Assembly: GCA_028692205.1 (NCBI GenBank)
Contig: JAQUXV010000004.1
Span: 1 to 31,158 of the forward strand
Source: Eubacteriales bacterium
GTDB taxonomy: Bacteria; Bacillota_A; Clostridia; Christensenellales; Aristaeellaceae
Direction of reading: 5' to 3'
Length of the DNA: 31,158 bases
In this document: piece after piece, positions 24,634 through 31,158 of the stretch
How the letters are laid out: every line of letters starts with the position of its first letter
Numbering within the stretch: position 1 is the stretch's first letter
Program-made: the position numbers and the translations under genes
Notes under the pieces: model-generated
Seen by the model: the letters and a program-made list of their open reading frames with translations, nothing else
What the model was told of the DNA's origin: nothing
Databases searched by the model: none

Positions 24634-25422
24634 ATGATGAAAAAGCTTGCAATGCTTCTTGCCCTGATGCTGGCCGCAATGACGCTGTGCACGGCGGCGC
24701 TTGCCGAAACCGCGCAGACCCCCTCACTCACGGCCCACAGGGTTGAAACGGCGCCCACGATTGATGGCGATCTTTCCGATTGGGATCTTTCCTCCGCGGC
24801 CGAGCTGACCGACGCTGAACAGGTGATCCGCGATTTGTTTTTTTGGCAGGGCACAAATGACCTGTCCGCCAAGGTCTACGTTGCTTATGACGCGGAGAAC
24901 CTTTACTTGGCCTTTGACGTGACCGAGGATACCCCCTTTGGCGCTATCGAGATGCTGACGCTGGACGGTGAGGACAACATCAAACTGTACATTTCCACCG
25001 ATCCTGCCGACGATCCCGCCAGAACCGAATACCACACCAACGATTTTCTGCTGTACCTCATCACCGACGGTGAATATTATGATACCGCGTTTGACCGTTC
25101 CATGCTGGCCAAAGATTATCGTATGCGCTTCATCAGCCGCGGCATGGACGGCGGCGAGGATGTGCTGACCGGCTATCAGGCTAAGGCGGTAGCTTCCACC
25201 ACGGGCTATATCTGGGAGTGCGCCATACCGCTGGCTAACTTCGCCAATGAAAAAATCGCCCAGTATACCCCGCAATCCGGCGATACGGTAAAGTTTGACG
25301 TCGCTCTTACGGATATCTCTTATCCATGCCCCGGTACCGAATATATCCCCCAGATTGCATGGTGCGGGAACCTCGATATCAACAAGAATCCCAGCTTGTG
25401 GGGTAATTTGGTTTTTGAATAA
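24634..25422 (+). CDS. Exported CBM9-like carbohydrate-binding protein (CBM9-2)
   Basis: 262 residues. Start at tandem ATGs (24634, 24637), AGGAG 7 nt upstream. Signal peptide to about 24 (AALA), then one beta-sandwich of the same type as the product at 10662: IDGDLSDWDL, YDAENLYLAFDVTED, then PCPGTEY and NPSLWGNLVF at the end. No catalytic domain. The shared C-terminal motifs mark the two as paralogs. Role as for CBM9-1: extracellular glycan binding, inferred. Confidence 0.8.
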   Translation: MMKKLAMLLALMLAAMTLCTAALAETAQTPSLTAHRVETAPTIDGDLSDWDLSSAAELTDAEQVIRDLFFWQGTNDLSAKVYVAYDAENLYLAFDVTEDTPFGAIEMLTLDGEDNIKLYISTDPADDPARTEYHTNDFLLYLITDGEYYDTAFDRSMLAKDYRMRFISRGMDGGEDVLTGYQAKAVASTTGYIWECAIPLANFANEKIAQYTPQSGDTVKFDVALTDISYPCPGTEYIPQIAWCGNLDINKNPSLWGNLVFE

Positions 25423-25440
25423 GAGGAATTGCGGAACTTC

Positions 25441-25473
25441 ATGCAGGGCGTTTCGGCGTCCTGCATTTTCTTC
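25441..25473 (+). terminator. Terminator between CBM9-2 and the beta-helix gene
   Basis: ATGCAGGGCG and CGTCCTGCAT form a 10-bp stem (one G-U) with a TTTCGG loop, then TTTTCTT. It sits only 18 nt before the next ATG with no separate promoter seen, so read-through or anti-termination would be needed for the beta-helix gene. Confidence 0.8.
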
Positions 25474-25490
25474 CCCTTCGGAGGCGAAAC

Positions 25491-26999
25491 ATGAAAAAAG
25501 AGACTTTGCTGCTATTGCTTACGATGGCGCTGCTTGGTTGGGCAGGCACCGCTTTTGCCCAGGAGATCACCATATCCTCCGATGGACGGGCGGACTATGC
25601 TACGCTTACGGAGGCGGTTGCCGCTGCACAGCCGGGGGATACGCTGGTGCTGAAAGAAGGCATTTATGCAGCGCCTGCCGAGAGCTTTCCCATTGTGGTT
25701 GACAAGCCGCTGACAATTCTGGGAGAAGGAACCGCTGTTCTGGACAGTCCGCGGTTTACGACGATCCTCGAGATAACAGTGGACGAGGTCAGCGTCACGG
25801 GCGTGTCCTTTCTGGTACGCAAGTGGGGAATCGTTGCGGCGCAGAGTCGGGGGATGACGCTTGACGGCTGCACGTTTACGCTGGCGGAGGAAGATTCACG
25901 CACCTCCTCTACCGCCGTGTGGATGGAGGCCATGGAGGATTGCAGTGTCCTGAACTGCGCGTTTGAGGGGGTGGGGGTCTGCATGGCGGGCGACCCGCTC
26001 AGCGAAAGCAGCAGCGGTAAAGCAGTGCTGACCGGGTTGTGTGAGGTTGGGGAAGAAAGGGCTTACTTTGTCTCCCATCGCTTTGAAAACTGCACAGTCA
26101 ACGGCAAGCCCTTGTATTACATCACCGATGGGAAGGACGTGACCGTGCCTTCAGATGCAGGCGGGGTCATCGCGGCTTACTGTGATGGAATCACCGTGAA
26201 GGATGCCGATGTATCCGACAGCAGCATGGGGCTGGAGATCGTTCATAGCAGGGACGTGGTGCTTGATCATGTGACAGCGGATCGCTGCGGCATCTTCGGC
26301 ACTTATGTAGCTTTTGCCGAGGGAGGAACGATCAAGGACGTGACTGTGAGCGGAACAAACCACGGTATCGATACCCGCGCCAGCAGAAACGTTACGGTAG
26401 AGGGCTGCCTTGCAGATGGCTGTGAACAGGGCATTTTCTTTTCCATGTGCACAGGCGCCGTCATGCGTGATTGTGATGTGCGCGGCTGTGGTTTCGGCTG
26501 CTTCACGGCGAAGGGAAGCGGAATGCAGATCATTGATTGCCGATTGGACGCGAATGCGGACGGTATCTATCTTCAAAACGAACAGGAGACGGCCATTTCC
26601 GATTGCATGATCACGGCATCCACGGTGGTGGGCCTGCGAATACTGAAGTCAAGCGGCCTGTGCGAAAACACTGCGCTGCAAGGCAACTGGACCGGCGTTA
26701 TCATCTATGATTCGGAGGGCGTGACCATTCGCGGCTGCACGTTGGACAGTAACCAGGCTGCCGGTATTTACGCAGGCAACGCGAGGGAAATGATAATCGC
26801 CAATTGCACCTTTTCAGGCGAAACCACGGCGCATTTTGAATTCGAGGGTTCTTTTCGCAATGCTTCTGTTACAGGGTGCACGCTGAGCGGCGACAGTGCC
26901 TCGATGCTTCGCCTCAAATCGGATGAAAAGCCGGCATTCCTGAACAATGACTGGATCAAAGACACGCCGCGTCAGATTTCAAAGGTCGGAGCCGCATGA
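25491..26999 (+). CDS. Exported right-handed parallel beta-helix protein (NosD/pectate-lyase-like fold)
   Basis: 502 residues. Signal peptide to about 24 (GTAFA). The N-terminal GDTLVLKEGIY motif is typical of pectin-lyase-fold proteins. Many PbH1-type turns of about 22-24 residues follow (such as VTVEGCLADGCEQGIFF, DGIYLQNEQETAISDC, VTIRGCTLDSNQAAGIY). ATG with CGGAGG 7 nt upstream. No clear catalytic cluster of a polysaccharide lyase could be identified, so binding or an unknown carbohydrate activity is equally possible. It follows CBM9-2, probably by terminator read-through. Confidence 0.8.
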   Translation: MKKETLLLLLTMALLGWAGTAFAQEITISSDGRADYATLTEAVAAAQPGDTLVLKEGIYAAPAESFPIVVDKPLTILGEGTAVLDSPRFTTILEITVDEVSVTGVSFLVRKWGIVAAQSRGMTLDGCTFTLAEEDSRTSSTAVWMEAMEDCSVLNCAFEGVGVCMAGDPLSESSSGKAVLTGLCEVGEERAYFVSHRFENCTVNGKPLYYITDGKDVTVPSDAGGVIAAYCDGITVKDADVSDSSMGLEIVHSRDVVLDHVTADRCGIFGTYVAFAEGGTIKDVTVSGTNHGIDTRASRNVTVEGCLADGCEQGIFFSMCTGAVMRDCDVRGCGFGCFTAKGSGMQIIDCRLDANADGIYLQNEQETAISDCMITASTVVGLRILKSSGLCENTALQGNWTGVIIYDSEGVTIRGCTLDSNQAAGIYAGNAREMIIANCTFSGETTAHFEFEGSFRNASVTGCTLSGDSASMLRLKSDEKPAFLNNDWIKDTPRQISKVGAA

Positions 27000-27012
27000 G
27001 CGTTCTTCTTTT

Positions 27013-27380
27013 TCACGGAAGGCAGTGCGATGAGTATACAGAAATCACGCACTGCGAAAAATGGTGCCGTTGTTGCCATGAGAGCCGATGATACTGCGCG
27101 AAAACAGATAGATAAAGCCGTTGATCCTGCTGATCACGCCCGACAATATCCAGCACTGCTTTGTTATCCGTTCGCTTTTCTTTATGCATGATAAAGGCGC
27201 CATCAGCAGCGCCCAGCAATCCATTGGTTCCGGAAATGGTCTCAAAGCAATCTTCCGCACTTTGCTTCCGGGTATGGTGGACGAGAAGAATACAGATGTT
27301 ATACTGATCGGCAAACACCTTAAGTTTCGTTACGATGTCATAATCGCTTGCGTAGCTATACTTTTCGCCGCCTACATAAG
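27013..27380 (-). pseudogene. RepA-like AAA ATPase, internal/C-terminal fragment
   Basis: Only the part from VGGEKYSYASDYD onward remains: LLVHHTRK, SGTNGLLGAADGAF and GRDQQDQRLYL, typical of RepA/DnaB-like ATPases of integrative elements. Walker A and the N-terminus are missing. It is joined directly to a truncated integrase on its 5' side, in another frame. The C-terminus is also lost after QRLYL. A second copy of the same region lies at about 28280-28480. Confidence 0.75.
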
Positions 27381-28027
27381 GAAATATGTGAATGCCGGAT
27401 GTCATAGACACGAATACGCTTGATTTTAGCTTCTTTAGTTCCTCTGTCCATTTCATGGTGAAGGTAATACATCGTAACTGGGAAAATACGGTCTGTAGCT
27501 TCTATCCCGTATATCATCTCAATAAATTCCTGCATTTCATCACAAAGGAACTGCGGCATATTGATAACTCGATTACTTTTCTGTGTTTTAGGGGTGGTTA
27601 TTACATCCCTGCCCTTAATTCGCTGATATGATTTGGTGATGGATACGGTTTTGCGTTCAAAGTCAAAATCTACAGGTGTTAGTGCCAGCAGCTCTCCCTC
27701 CCTAATCCCGCACCAGTAGAGCATCTCAAATGCGTAAAAGGATATGGGCTTGTCCATCATCACATCGGAGAATTTCAGATATTCCTCCTTTGTCCAGAAC
27801 AGCATTTCCCTGCTTTTTGCTTTTCCCATATTGCCAACCTTAGCGGCAGGATTAATGGCAAGACCGTAAAACTTAACAGCATGATTGAATAAAGCGCTAG
27901 AGCTATCAATATTGACAGGTCGGTTTATGGCTGCTTCTGGGATTAGTAACTGTTTTGCAATACAGTCATAAATTTCATTCATATCATCAAGGGTAGTATC
28001 AGTAATCAATAGTGAATATTTCTTCAT
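27356..28027 (-). pseudogene. Chimera: RelE/ParE-like toxin start fused to a tyrosine integrase middle
   Basis: Residues 1-36 (MKKYSLLITDTTLDDMNEI..) look like the start of a RelE/ParE toxin. From about residue 44 (ALFNHAVKFYG) the frame is the catalytic half of a Tn916-type integrase: MLFWTKEEYLKF, the first catalytic Arg in CGIREGELLALTP, and TPKTQKSNRVINMP. The HxxR box has Tyr for His (VYDIRHSHISL), and the domain stops there, losing the last His/Trp and the nucleophile Tyr. It cannot be an active recombinase. The toxin start overlaps an upstream open frame (TGA/ATG overlap), as in toxin-antitoxin pairs. Confidence 0.75.
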
Positions 28028-28133
28028 CTATGACGCTCACGAAACGCTGCAAAGGTTTTAGGTACTTTGTGTACGTGATCGTCCTGCAATCTGGATAACG
28101 AGCATGCAATGCGATGTAAGCTCCTGAGATGAT

Positions 28134-29000
28134 TTACAGCCAAAATTCTGCACACTTATCGAGCGCTGCCTTTCGCTCTTTCCAGTCGGGCATTAGCATA
28201 GTAAGAAAATCGTAAAACTGCTTTGAATGGTTAGGGTGTATGAAGTGGCAAAACTCATGCACCACCACATACTCAATAATAAACGCACCGTCCGCAGCGC
28301 CCAGCAACCCGTTTGTGCCGGATATCATGTCGAAGCTGTCAGCCGCTTCCATCTTGCGTGTGTGATGCACCACCAGTAAACACAGCTTGTGGGCATCGCT
28401 AAAGGTCTTGAGCCGAGTAACGATCTCGTAATCGCTGGCGTAGCTGTACCGATCGCCCCCGACCTCACGCACCTTTTGCAGGGTGTCGATGATAATCAGC
28501 TTGGTGTTGGGATGCTCTTTCAGGAAAGTGCAGAGCTGTTCGTCAAGCCCCGTAGTAAGCGTTTTCGCCTGCGTGGCGAAGTGTAGATGGTCACAACCAT
28601 CTACACCGAACATTTGCGACAGGCGCTTTTGCAACCGTGCGTAATCATCCTCTAAGGCAAGGTACAACACCGTGCCTTGGCGCACCTCATAGTTCCACAG
28701 AGGAAGCCCCATGGCCACATGGTAACTAAGCTGCGCCATGAAGAACGATTTGCCGATCTTCGGCGCACCTACGAACAGGTACGTTCCTGCACAGAGCAGT
28801 CCGTCGATCAGGATTGACTTGGGCTCATAGGACATGTCATACAGTTCCGACATGGAGATTGTTTGCAGGGAACCGTTATTTTTCTTGATAATTACGGGTT
28901 TCGTTGGTATAATATCTGTGGATTTGGTACTTTGCGACTGCCCTTCATCTGCGCCAACAGATGAGTTCAGGGCGGTTTCTTTTTGATTTTCAGCCTTCAT
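28134..29000 (-). CDS. Chimeric RepA-like ATPase with a YgjP-type metallopeptidase tail
   Basis: 288 residues. Residues 1-242 are a RepA-like AAA ATPase: Walker A GAPKIGKS (78-85), Walker B KLIIIDT, LLVVHHTRK, SGTNGLLGAADGAFI. From residue 243 the sequence switches to the end of a YgjP/SprT-like metallopeptidase with zinc motif HEFCH (248-252) and a third ligand region in NHSKQF. Both halves are cut relative to their families, so this is most likely a deletion fusion rather than a designed enzyme. The ATG has AAAGGAG 7 nt upstream, so it may still be translated. Confidence 0.75.
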   Translation of the reverse strand: MKAENQKETALNSSVGADEGQSQSTKSTDIIPTKPVIIKKNNGSLQTISMSELYDMSYEPKSILIDGLLCAGTYLFVGAPKIGKSFFMAQLSYHVAMGLPLWNYEVRQGTVLYLALEDDYARLQKRLSQMFGVDGCDHLHFATQAKTLTTGLDEQLCTFLKEHPNTKLIIIDTLQKVREVGGDRYSYASDYEIVTRLKTFSDAHKLCLLVVHHTRKMEAADSFDMISGTNGLLGAADGAFIIEYVVVHEFCHFIHPNHSKQFYDFLTMLMPDWKERKAALDKCAEFWL

Positions 29001-29070
29001 GCGTTTCTCCTTTCAATCCATCCATCGTATCGGTTATCCATCGAATCACATCCAGCAATTCATTACTCAC
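28990..29070 (-). CDS. Possible 26-residue leader peptide overlapping the RepA-like start
   Basis: A GTG start and 26 sense codons (ELLDVIRWITDTMDGLKGE) ending in TGA 11 nt inside the RepA-like gene. Such overlap could couple translation. No family match known; low certainty. Confidence 0.3.
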   Translation of the reverse strand: MSNELLDVIRWITDTMDGLKGETHEG

Positions 29071-29071
29071 T

Positions 29072-29445
29072 TCACCAGCGTTTGCCATTCTCCATGTGAG
29101 CTGCCATGAGCGTGTTTTGCCATGCGATCACGTCTTTAGGCTCAATTTCACTGATGATTCTCTTCTGGAAATAGGGAAGAATCTTGGTGTCGATCATGTT
29201 ATCCTTGGATATCATGTGTTTTCCCGCAGACGATCCTTCTTGTCGGTGCGGTAAGTCGTCACGAAATCACCGAAGGTCATGGTTAAGTCCGCTGTTTTTT
29301 GAAGAAGATACTGCCTTTCCCATTCCTGCGCGTCACGCTTTTTGGCAAATCCGCGCTTCATCTTCTTTCGGCGAACACCTGTGTTATCTGTGAAGTAAAA
29401 CGATGCGTAGTAGGTTCCTTGCTTTTCATCTTTATAGACTGGCAC
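29072..29445 (-). pseudogene. Tyrosine integrase, N-terminal part, frameshifted and truncated
   Basis: GTG at 29445 with AAGGAGG 8 nt upstream. The arm-DNA-binding domain (VYKDEKQGTYYASFYF, KKMKRGFAKKRDAQEWE) runs into the core-binding domain (LTMTFGDFVTTY). At about 29212 one base is missing (RLRENT then stop), and the next frame continues sensibly (ISKDNMIDTKILPYFQKR to NGKRW) until TGA at 29072. The rest of the gene is displaced to 27377-27895. It overlaps the excisionase-like gene end by 14 bp, as in native xis-int operons. Confidence 0.85.
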
Positions 29446-29638
29446 ATTGTTCACCTCCTTGTTCCATCCCATAGAACTGTTCCTGAAAGAAGCGGCGGCT
29501 CACCCGACCGGATACCGCTGTGTACCCTCTTGCCTTGAGCTTTTCATTCCATTCATGAATCATCTTGTAGGCGGTTGCCCTGGAAACGCCTAATTCCTGT
29601 GCTACCTCTTGCGCTGTTGCAAAAACGTTGTTTTTCAT
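29432..29638 (-). CDS. Excisionase-like helix-turn-helix protein
   Basis: 68 residues from ATG 29638 (GGAGGGG directly upstream). The single helix-turn-helix ATAQEVAQELGVSRATAYKMI is close to excisionase/MerR-type DNA-binding domains. The position ahead of and overlapping the integrase fits an excisionase. Driven by the minus-strand promoter at 29683-29711. Confidence 0.7.
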   Translation of the reverse strand: MKNNVFATAQEVAQELGVSRATAYKMIHEWNEKLKARGYTAVSGRVSRRFFQEQFYGMEQGGEQCASL

Positions 29639-29682
29639 TTTCCCCTCCAACACTATATATATTTGATTAGTAAACACAACGA

Positions 29683-29711
29683 ATTATACACTAAGCATAA
29701 ATGAATAGCAA
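29683..29711 (-). promoter_or_regulatory. Promoter of the excisionase-integrase genes
   Basis: Minus-strand -35 TTGCTA (29706-29711), 17-bp spacer, -10 TATAAT (29683-29688), 45 nt before the excisionase start. Confidence 0.65.
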
Positions 29712-29719
29712 TATCTTTT

Positions 29720-29737
29720 CTAAATATATTTATTTAG
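29720..29737. promoter_or_regulatory. Candidate XRE repressor operator (palindrome)
   Basis: CTAAATA-TATT-TATTTAG, a perfect 7-bp inverted repeat with 4-bp spacer, between the divergent promoters. Well placed for a repressor controlling the switch. Confidence 0.45.
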
Positions 29738-29743
29738 TAATTC

Positions 29744-29772
29744 TTGAGACACTCTCATCTGTGTGGTATACT
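29744..29772 (+). promoter_or_regulatory. Promoter of the XRE regulator gene
   Basis: -35 TTGAGA (29744-29749), 17-bp spacer, -10 TATACT (29767-29772), 34 nt before the ATG. Confidence 0.65.
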
Positions 29773-29806
29773 ATAAATAAGACGATTGTTTTCAGGGAGG
29801 TTTTTT

Positions 29807-30313
29807 ATGGCGGTTGGAGATCGGATTAAGCGAGCGCGCAATTATCGCAAGATGACGATGATGGAATTGGGGCGTGCTGTTGGATTTGACGAAAATAGCG
29901 CCGATGTCCGTATTGCGCAATATGAAAACAATTCGCGTAAACCTAAAGAAGACTTGCTGCGTAAGATTGCAGAAGCCTTGGATGTAAACTATCGCTCGCT
30001 GTATGAACCTACGTTGTATACAGCTGAGGATATTATGTATATGCTTTTTGAACTGGATGAGCACTATCCGTCTATTCGCTTGTTTGATGTAGTTGATAAT
30101 ACAGATGGGGATGCTCCCGAAAAACGTGTTGCAGTATGCTTCCGCTACGATCTGGTGGAAAGTTTTCTGAAAGAGTGGAAGCTTCGCAAGGAGCAGCTGG
30201 CAAACGGAGAAATCAATAAAGCCGAGTACGAGGAGTGGAAACTTAACTGGCCACAAACAGCAGATGATTGCGGTAAATTTCAGCCCAAGAAAGAATGGCG
30301 ACAAAATCCATAA
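29807..30313 (+). CDS. XRE-family helix-turn-helix regulator
   Basis: 168 residues from ATG 29807 (AGGGAGG 6 nt upstream). N-terminal XRE/Cro-type DNA-binding domain, about residues 5-63 (DRIKRARNYRKMTMMELGRAVGF, QYENNSRKPKEDLLRKIAEAL), then an uncharacterised C-terminal region rich in charged residues (YEEWKLNWP). Divergent from the excisionase-integrase genes, as element-borne repressors usually are. Likely controls excision; the element itself is no longer functional. Confidence 0.88.
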   Translation: MAVGDRIKRARNYRKMTMMELGRAVGFDENSADVRIAQYENNSRKPKEDLLRKIAEALDVNYRSLYEPTLYTAEDIMYMLFELDEHYPSIRLFDVVDNTDGDAPEKRVAVCFRYDLVESFLKEWKLRKEQLANGEINKAEYEEWKLNWPQTADDCGKFQPKKEWRQNP

Positions 30314-30320
30314 ATACATA

Positions 30321-30355
30321 AAACCCCTCCGAAACTTACCGTTTCGGAGGGGTTT
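30321..30355. terminator. Bidirectional terminator between XRE gene and guaA
   Basis: AAACCCCTCCGAAAC and GTTTCGGAGGGGTTT form a perfect 15-bp stem with a 5-nt loop (TTACC). It serves the plus-strand XRE gene (8 nt after its stop) and can serve the minus-strand guaA. Confidence 0.85.
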
Positions 30356-30466
30356 GTGTCTGCCCTCTTGTTTTGAGAATAATGCAATATAGTATCAAAT
30401 CAGTATCGCAAGGCATTTGGAAGTCGCAAAACCCCTGAGATTACTGGCTGTTTTGATAATCCGCGG

Positions 30467-31158
30467 TTATTCCCACTCAATGCTCGCGGGGGGCTTGGTG
30501 GTAATGTCGTACAGCACGCGGTTGACACCCTTCACTTCCCCGATGATCCGCCCGACGATACGGTTGAGCAGGGCATAGGGGAGCTGCGCCACGTCGGCGG
30601 TCATGAAATCGTCGGTGGTTACCGCGCGGATGGCTACGGCATAGGCATAGGTGCGCTCGTCGCCCATCACGCCCACGCTGCGCGCGCCGGTAAGCACGGT
30701 GAAGTATTGTGAAATCGTACGGTCGAGATTGGCTTCGGCGATTTCCTCACGCAGGATTTTATCGCTCTCGCGCACGATGCGCACCCTGTCCGGTGTCAGC
30801 TCGCCGATTACGCGGATGGCGAGGCCCGGGCCGGGGAACGGCTGACGGTATACCAGGCTTTCCGGCAGGCCGAGGGTAAGGCCCAGCTTGCGAACCTCAT
30901 CCTTAAAAAGCATGCGAAGCGGCTCCACCAGACTTTCGAAACCAAGCTCCTTGGGCAGCCCGCCCACGTTGTGGTGGCTCTTGATAACGGCGCTGCCTTT
31001 GGTGTTGCCGGATTCGATAACGTCCGGGTATATGGTGCCCTGCGCGAAATGGTCGCGTTTGCCGAGCTTGGCGGCTTCCTGCTTGAACACTTCCACAAAA
31101 TCGCGGCCGATGATCTTGCGCTTCTCCTCCGGCTCGGTAACGCCCTTCAGATCGGCGA
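30467..31158 (-). CDS. guaA: GMP synthase (glutamine-hydrolysing), C-terminal part
   Basis: The window holds the last 230 codons; the frame is open to the edge. GMP synthase turns XMP into GMP using glutamine and ATP. Seen are the end of the ATP-pyrophosphatase domain ([21 protein letters not shown]) and the dimerisation domain with [12 protein letters not shown], and the typical end [10 protein letters not shown]. The 3' end GAGTGGGAATAA is intact, as expected for an att site that regenerates the gene. Confidence 0.97.
   Translation of the reverse strand, partial: ADLKGVTEPEEKRKIIGRDFVEVFKQEAAKLGKRDHFAQGTIYPDVIESGNTKGSAVIKSHHNVGGLPKELGFESLVEPLRMLFKDEVRKLGLTLGLPESLVYRQPFPGPGLAIRVIGELTPDRVRIVRESDKILREEIAEANLDRTISQYFTVLTGARSVGVMGDERTYAYAVAIRAVTTDDFMTADVAQLPYALLNRIVGRIIGEVKGVNRVLYDITTKPPASIEWE

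Noticed and set aside
27022..27055. Inverted repeat GCAGTGCG/CGCACTGC as a terminator for the beta-helix gene
   Set aside because: No T-tract on the plus strand and the loop is long; support is too weak.
1..31158. CRISPR array, tRNA or rRNA genes
   Set aside because: No regularly spaced repeat array or recognisable tRNA/rRNA sequence was seen on reading either strand.

Overview
The window looks like chromosomal DNA of a Bacillota (Clostridia-like) gut or rumen bacterium. The signs are moderately high GC, strong AGGAGG-type ribosome binding sites, frequent TTG and GTG starts, a PadR/HAAS gene pair, YesM/YesN-type two-component proteins, and a Tn916-style integrase. The species cannot be named from sequence alone.

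Left part (1-4744, plus strand): a 5'-truncated condensation/alcohol-acetyltransferase-like protein, a small membrane protein, two short-chain dehydrogenases, then a PadR repressor translationally overlapped with a HAAS-domain membrane protein behind a clear promoter. From 4745 to 7147 there are few genes: a 163-bp dispersed repeat, a small hypothetical or remnant ORF, a histidine-phosphatase gene (minus strand) and about 1 kb of non-coding DNA holding a possible attachment site.

Central part (7148-26999): one coherent sugar-utilisation locus. A YesM-like sensor kinase and YesN/AraC-like response regulator (minus strand) diverge from a long operon. That operon encodes an exported CBM9-like protein, a glucose/mannose-type solute-binding protein, an exported GH3 glycosidase, two ABC permeases, a second exported GH3 and an MsmX/UgpC-type ATPase. 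Downstream units encode a third, divergent GH3, an exported PrsA/SurA-like foldase, a second CBM9-like protein and an exported right-handed beta-helix protein. Four promoters here (ahead of the operon, GH3-C, the foldase and CBM9-2) share one architecture: two direct repeats of about TGTGTTGGATTTTCC exactly 22 bp apart, a -35 region directly after the second repeat, and a -10 hexamer exactly 34 nt from the second repeat core. This is the strongest undescribed signal in the window and probably defines the regulon of the neighbouring AraC-type response regulator. The likely biology is outside-the-cell release of glucose from beta-glucosides by secreted GH3 enzymes followed by import.

Between the ATPase and the third GH3 lies a decayed duplicate of the ATPase gene's 3' end. 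It is split precisely by a 163-bp MITE-like element with 20-bp terminal inverted repeats; a second diverged copy of the element lies at 4831-4993.

Right part (27013-30355): a decayed integrative element made of chimeric fragments (RepA-like ATPase, tyrosine integrase, RelE-like toxin, YgjP-like metallopeptidase), an excisionase-like gene and an XRE regulator with divergent promoters. It abuts the 3' end of guaA (30467 to window end, partial). The last 12 bases of guaA recur as a direct repeat at 6800-6811, so the whole 23.7-kb segment, sugar locus included, may be or have been an island at guaA. No tRNA, rRNA or CRISPR array was seen.
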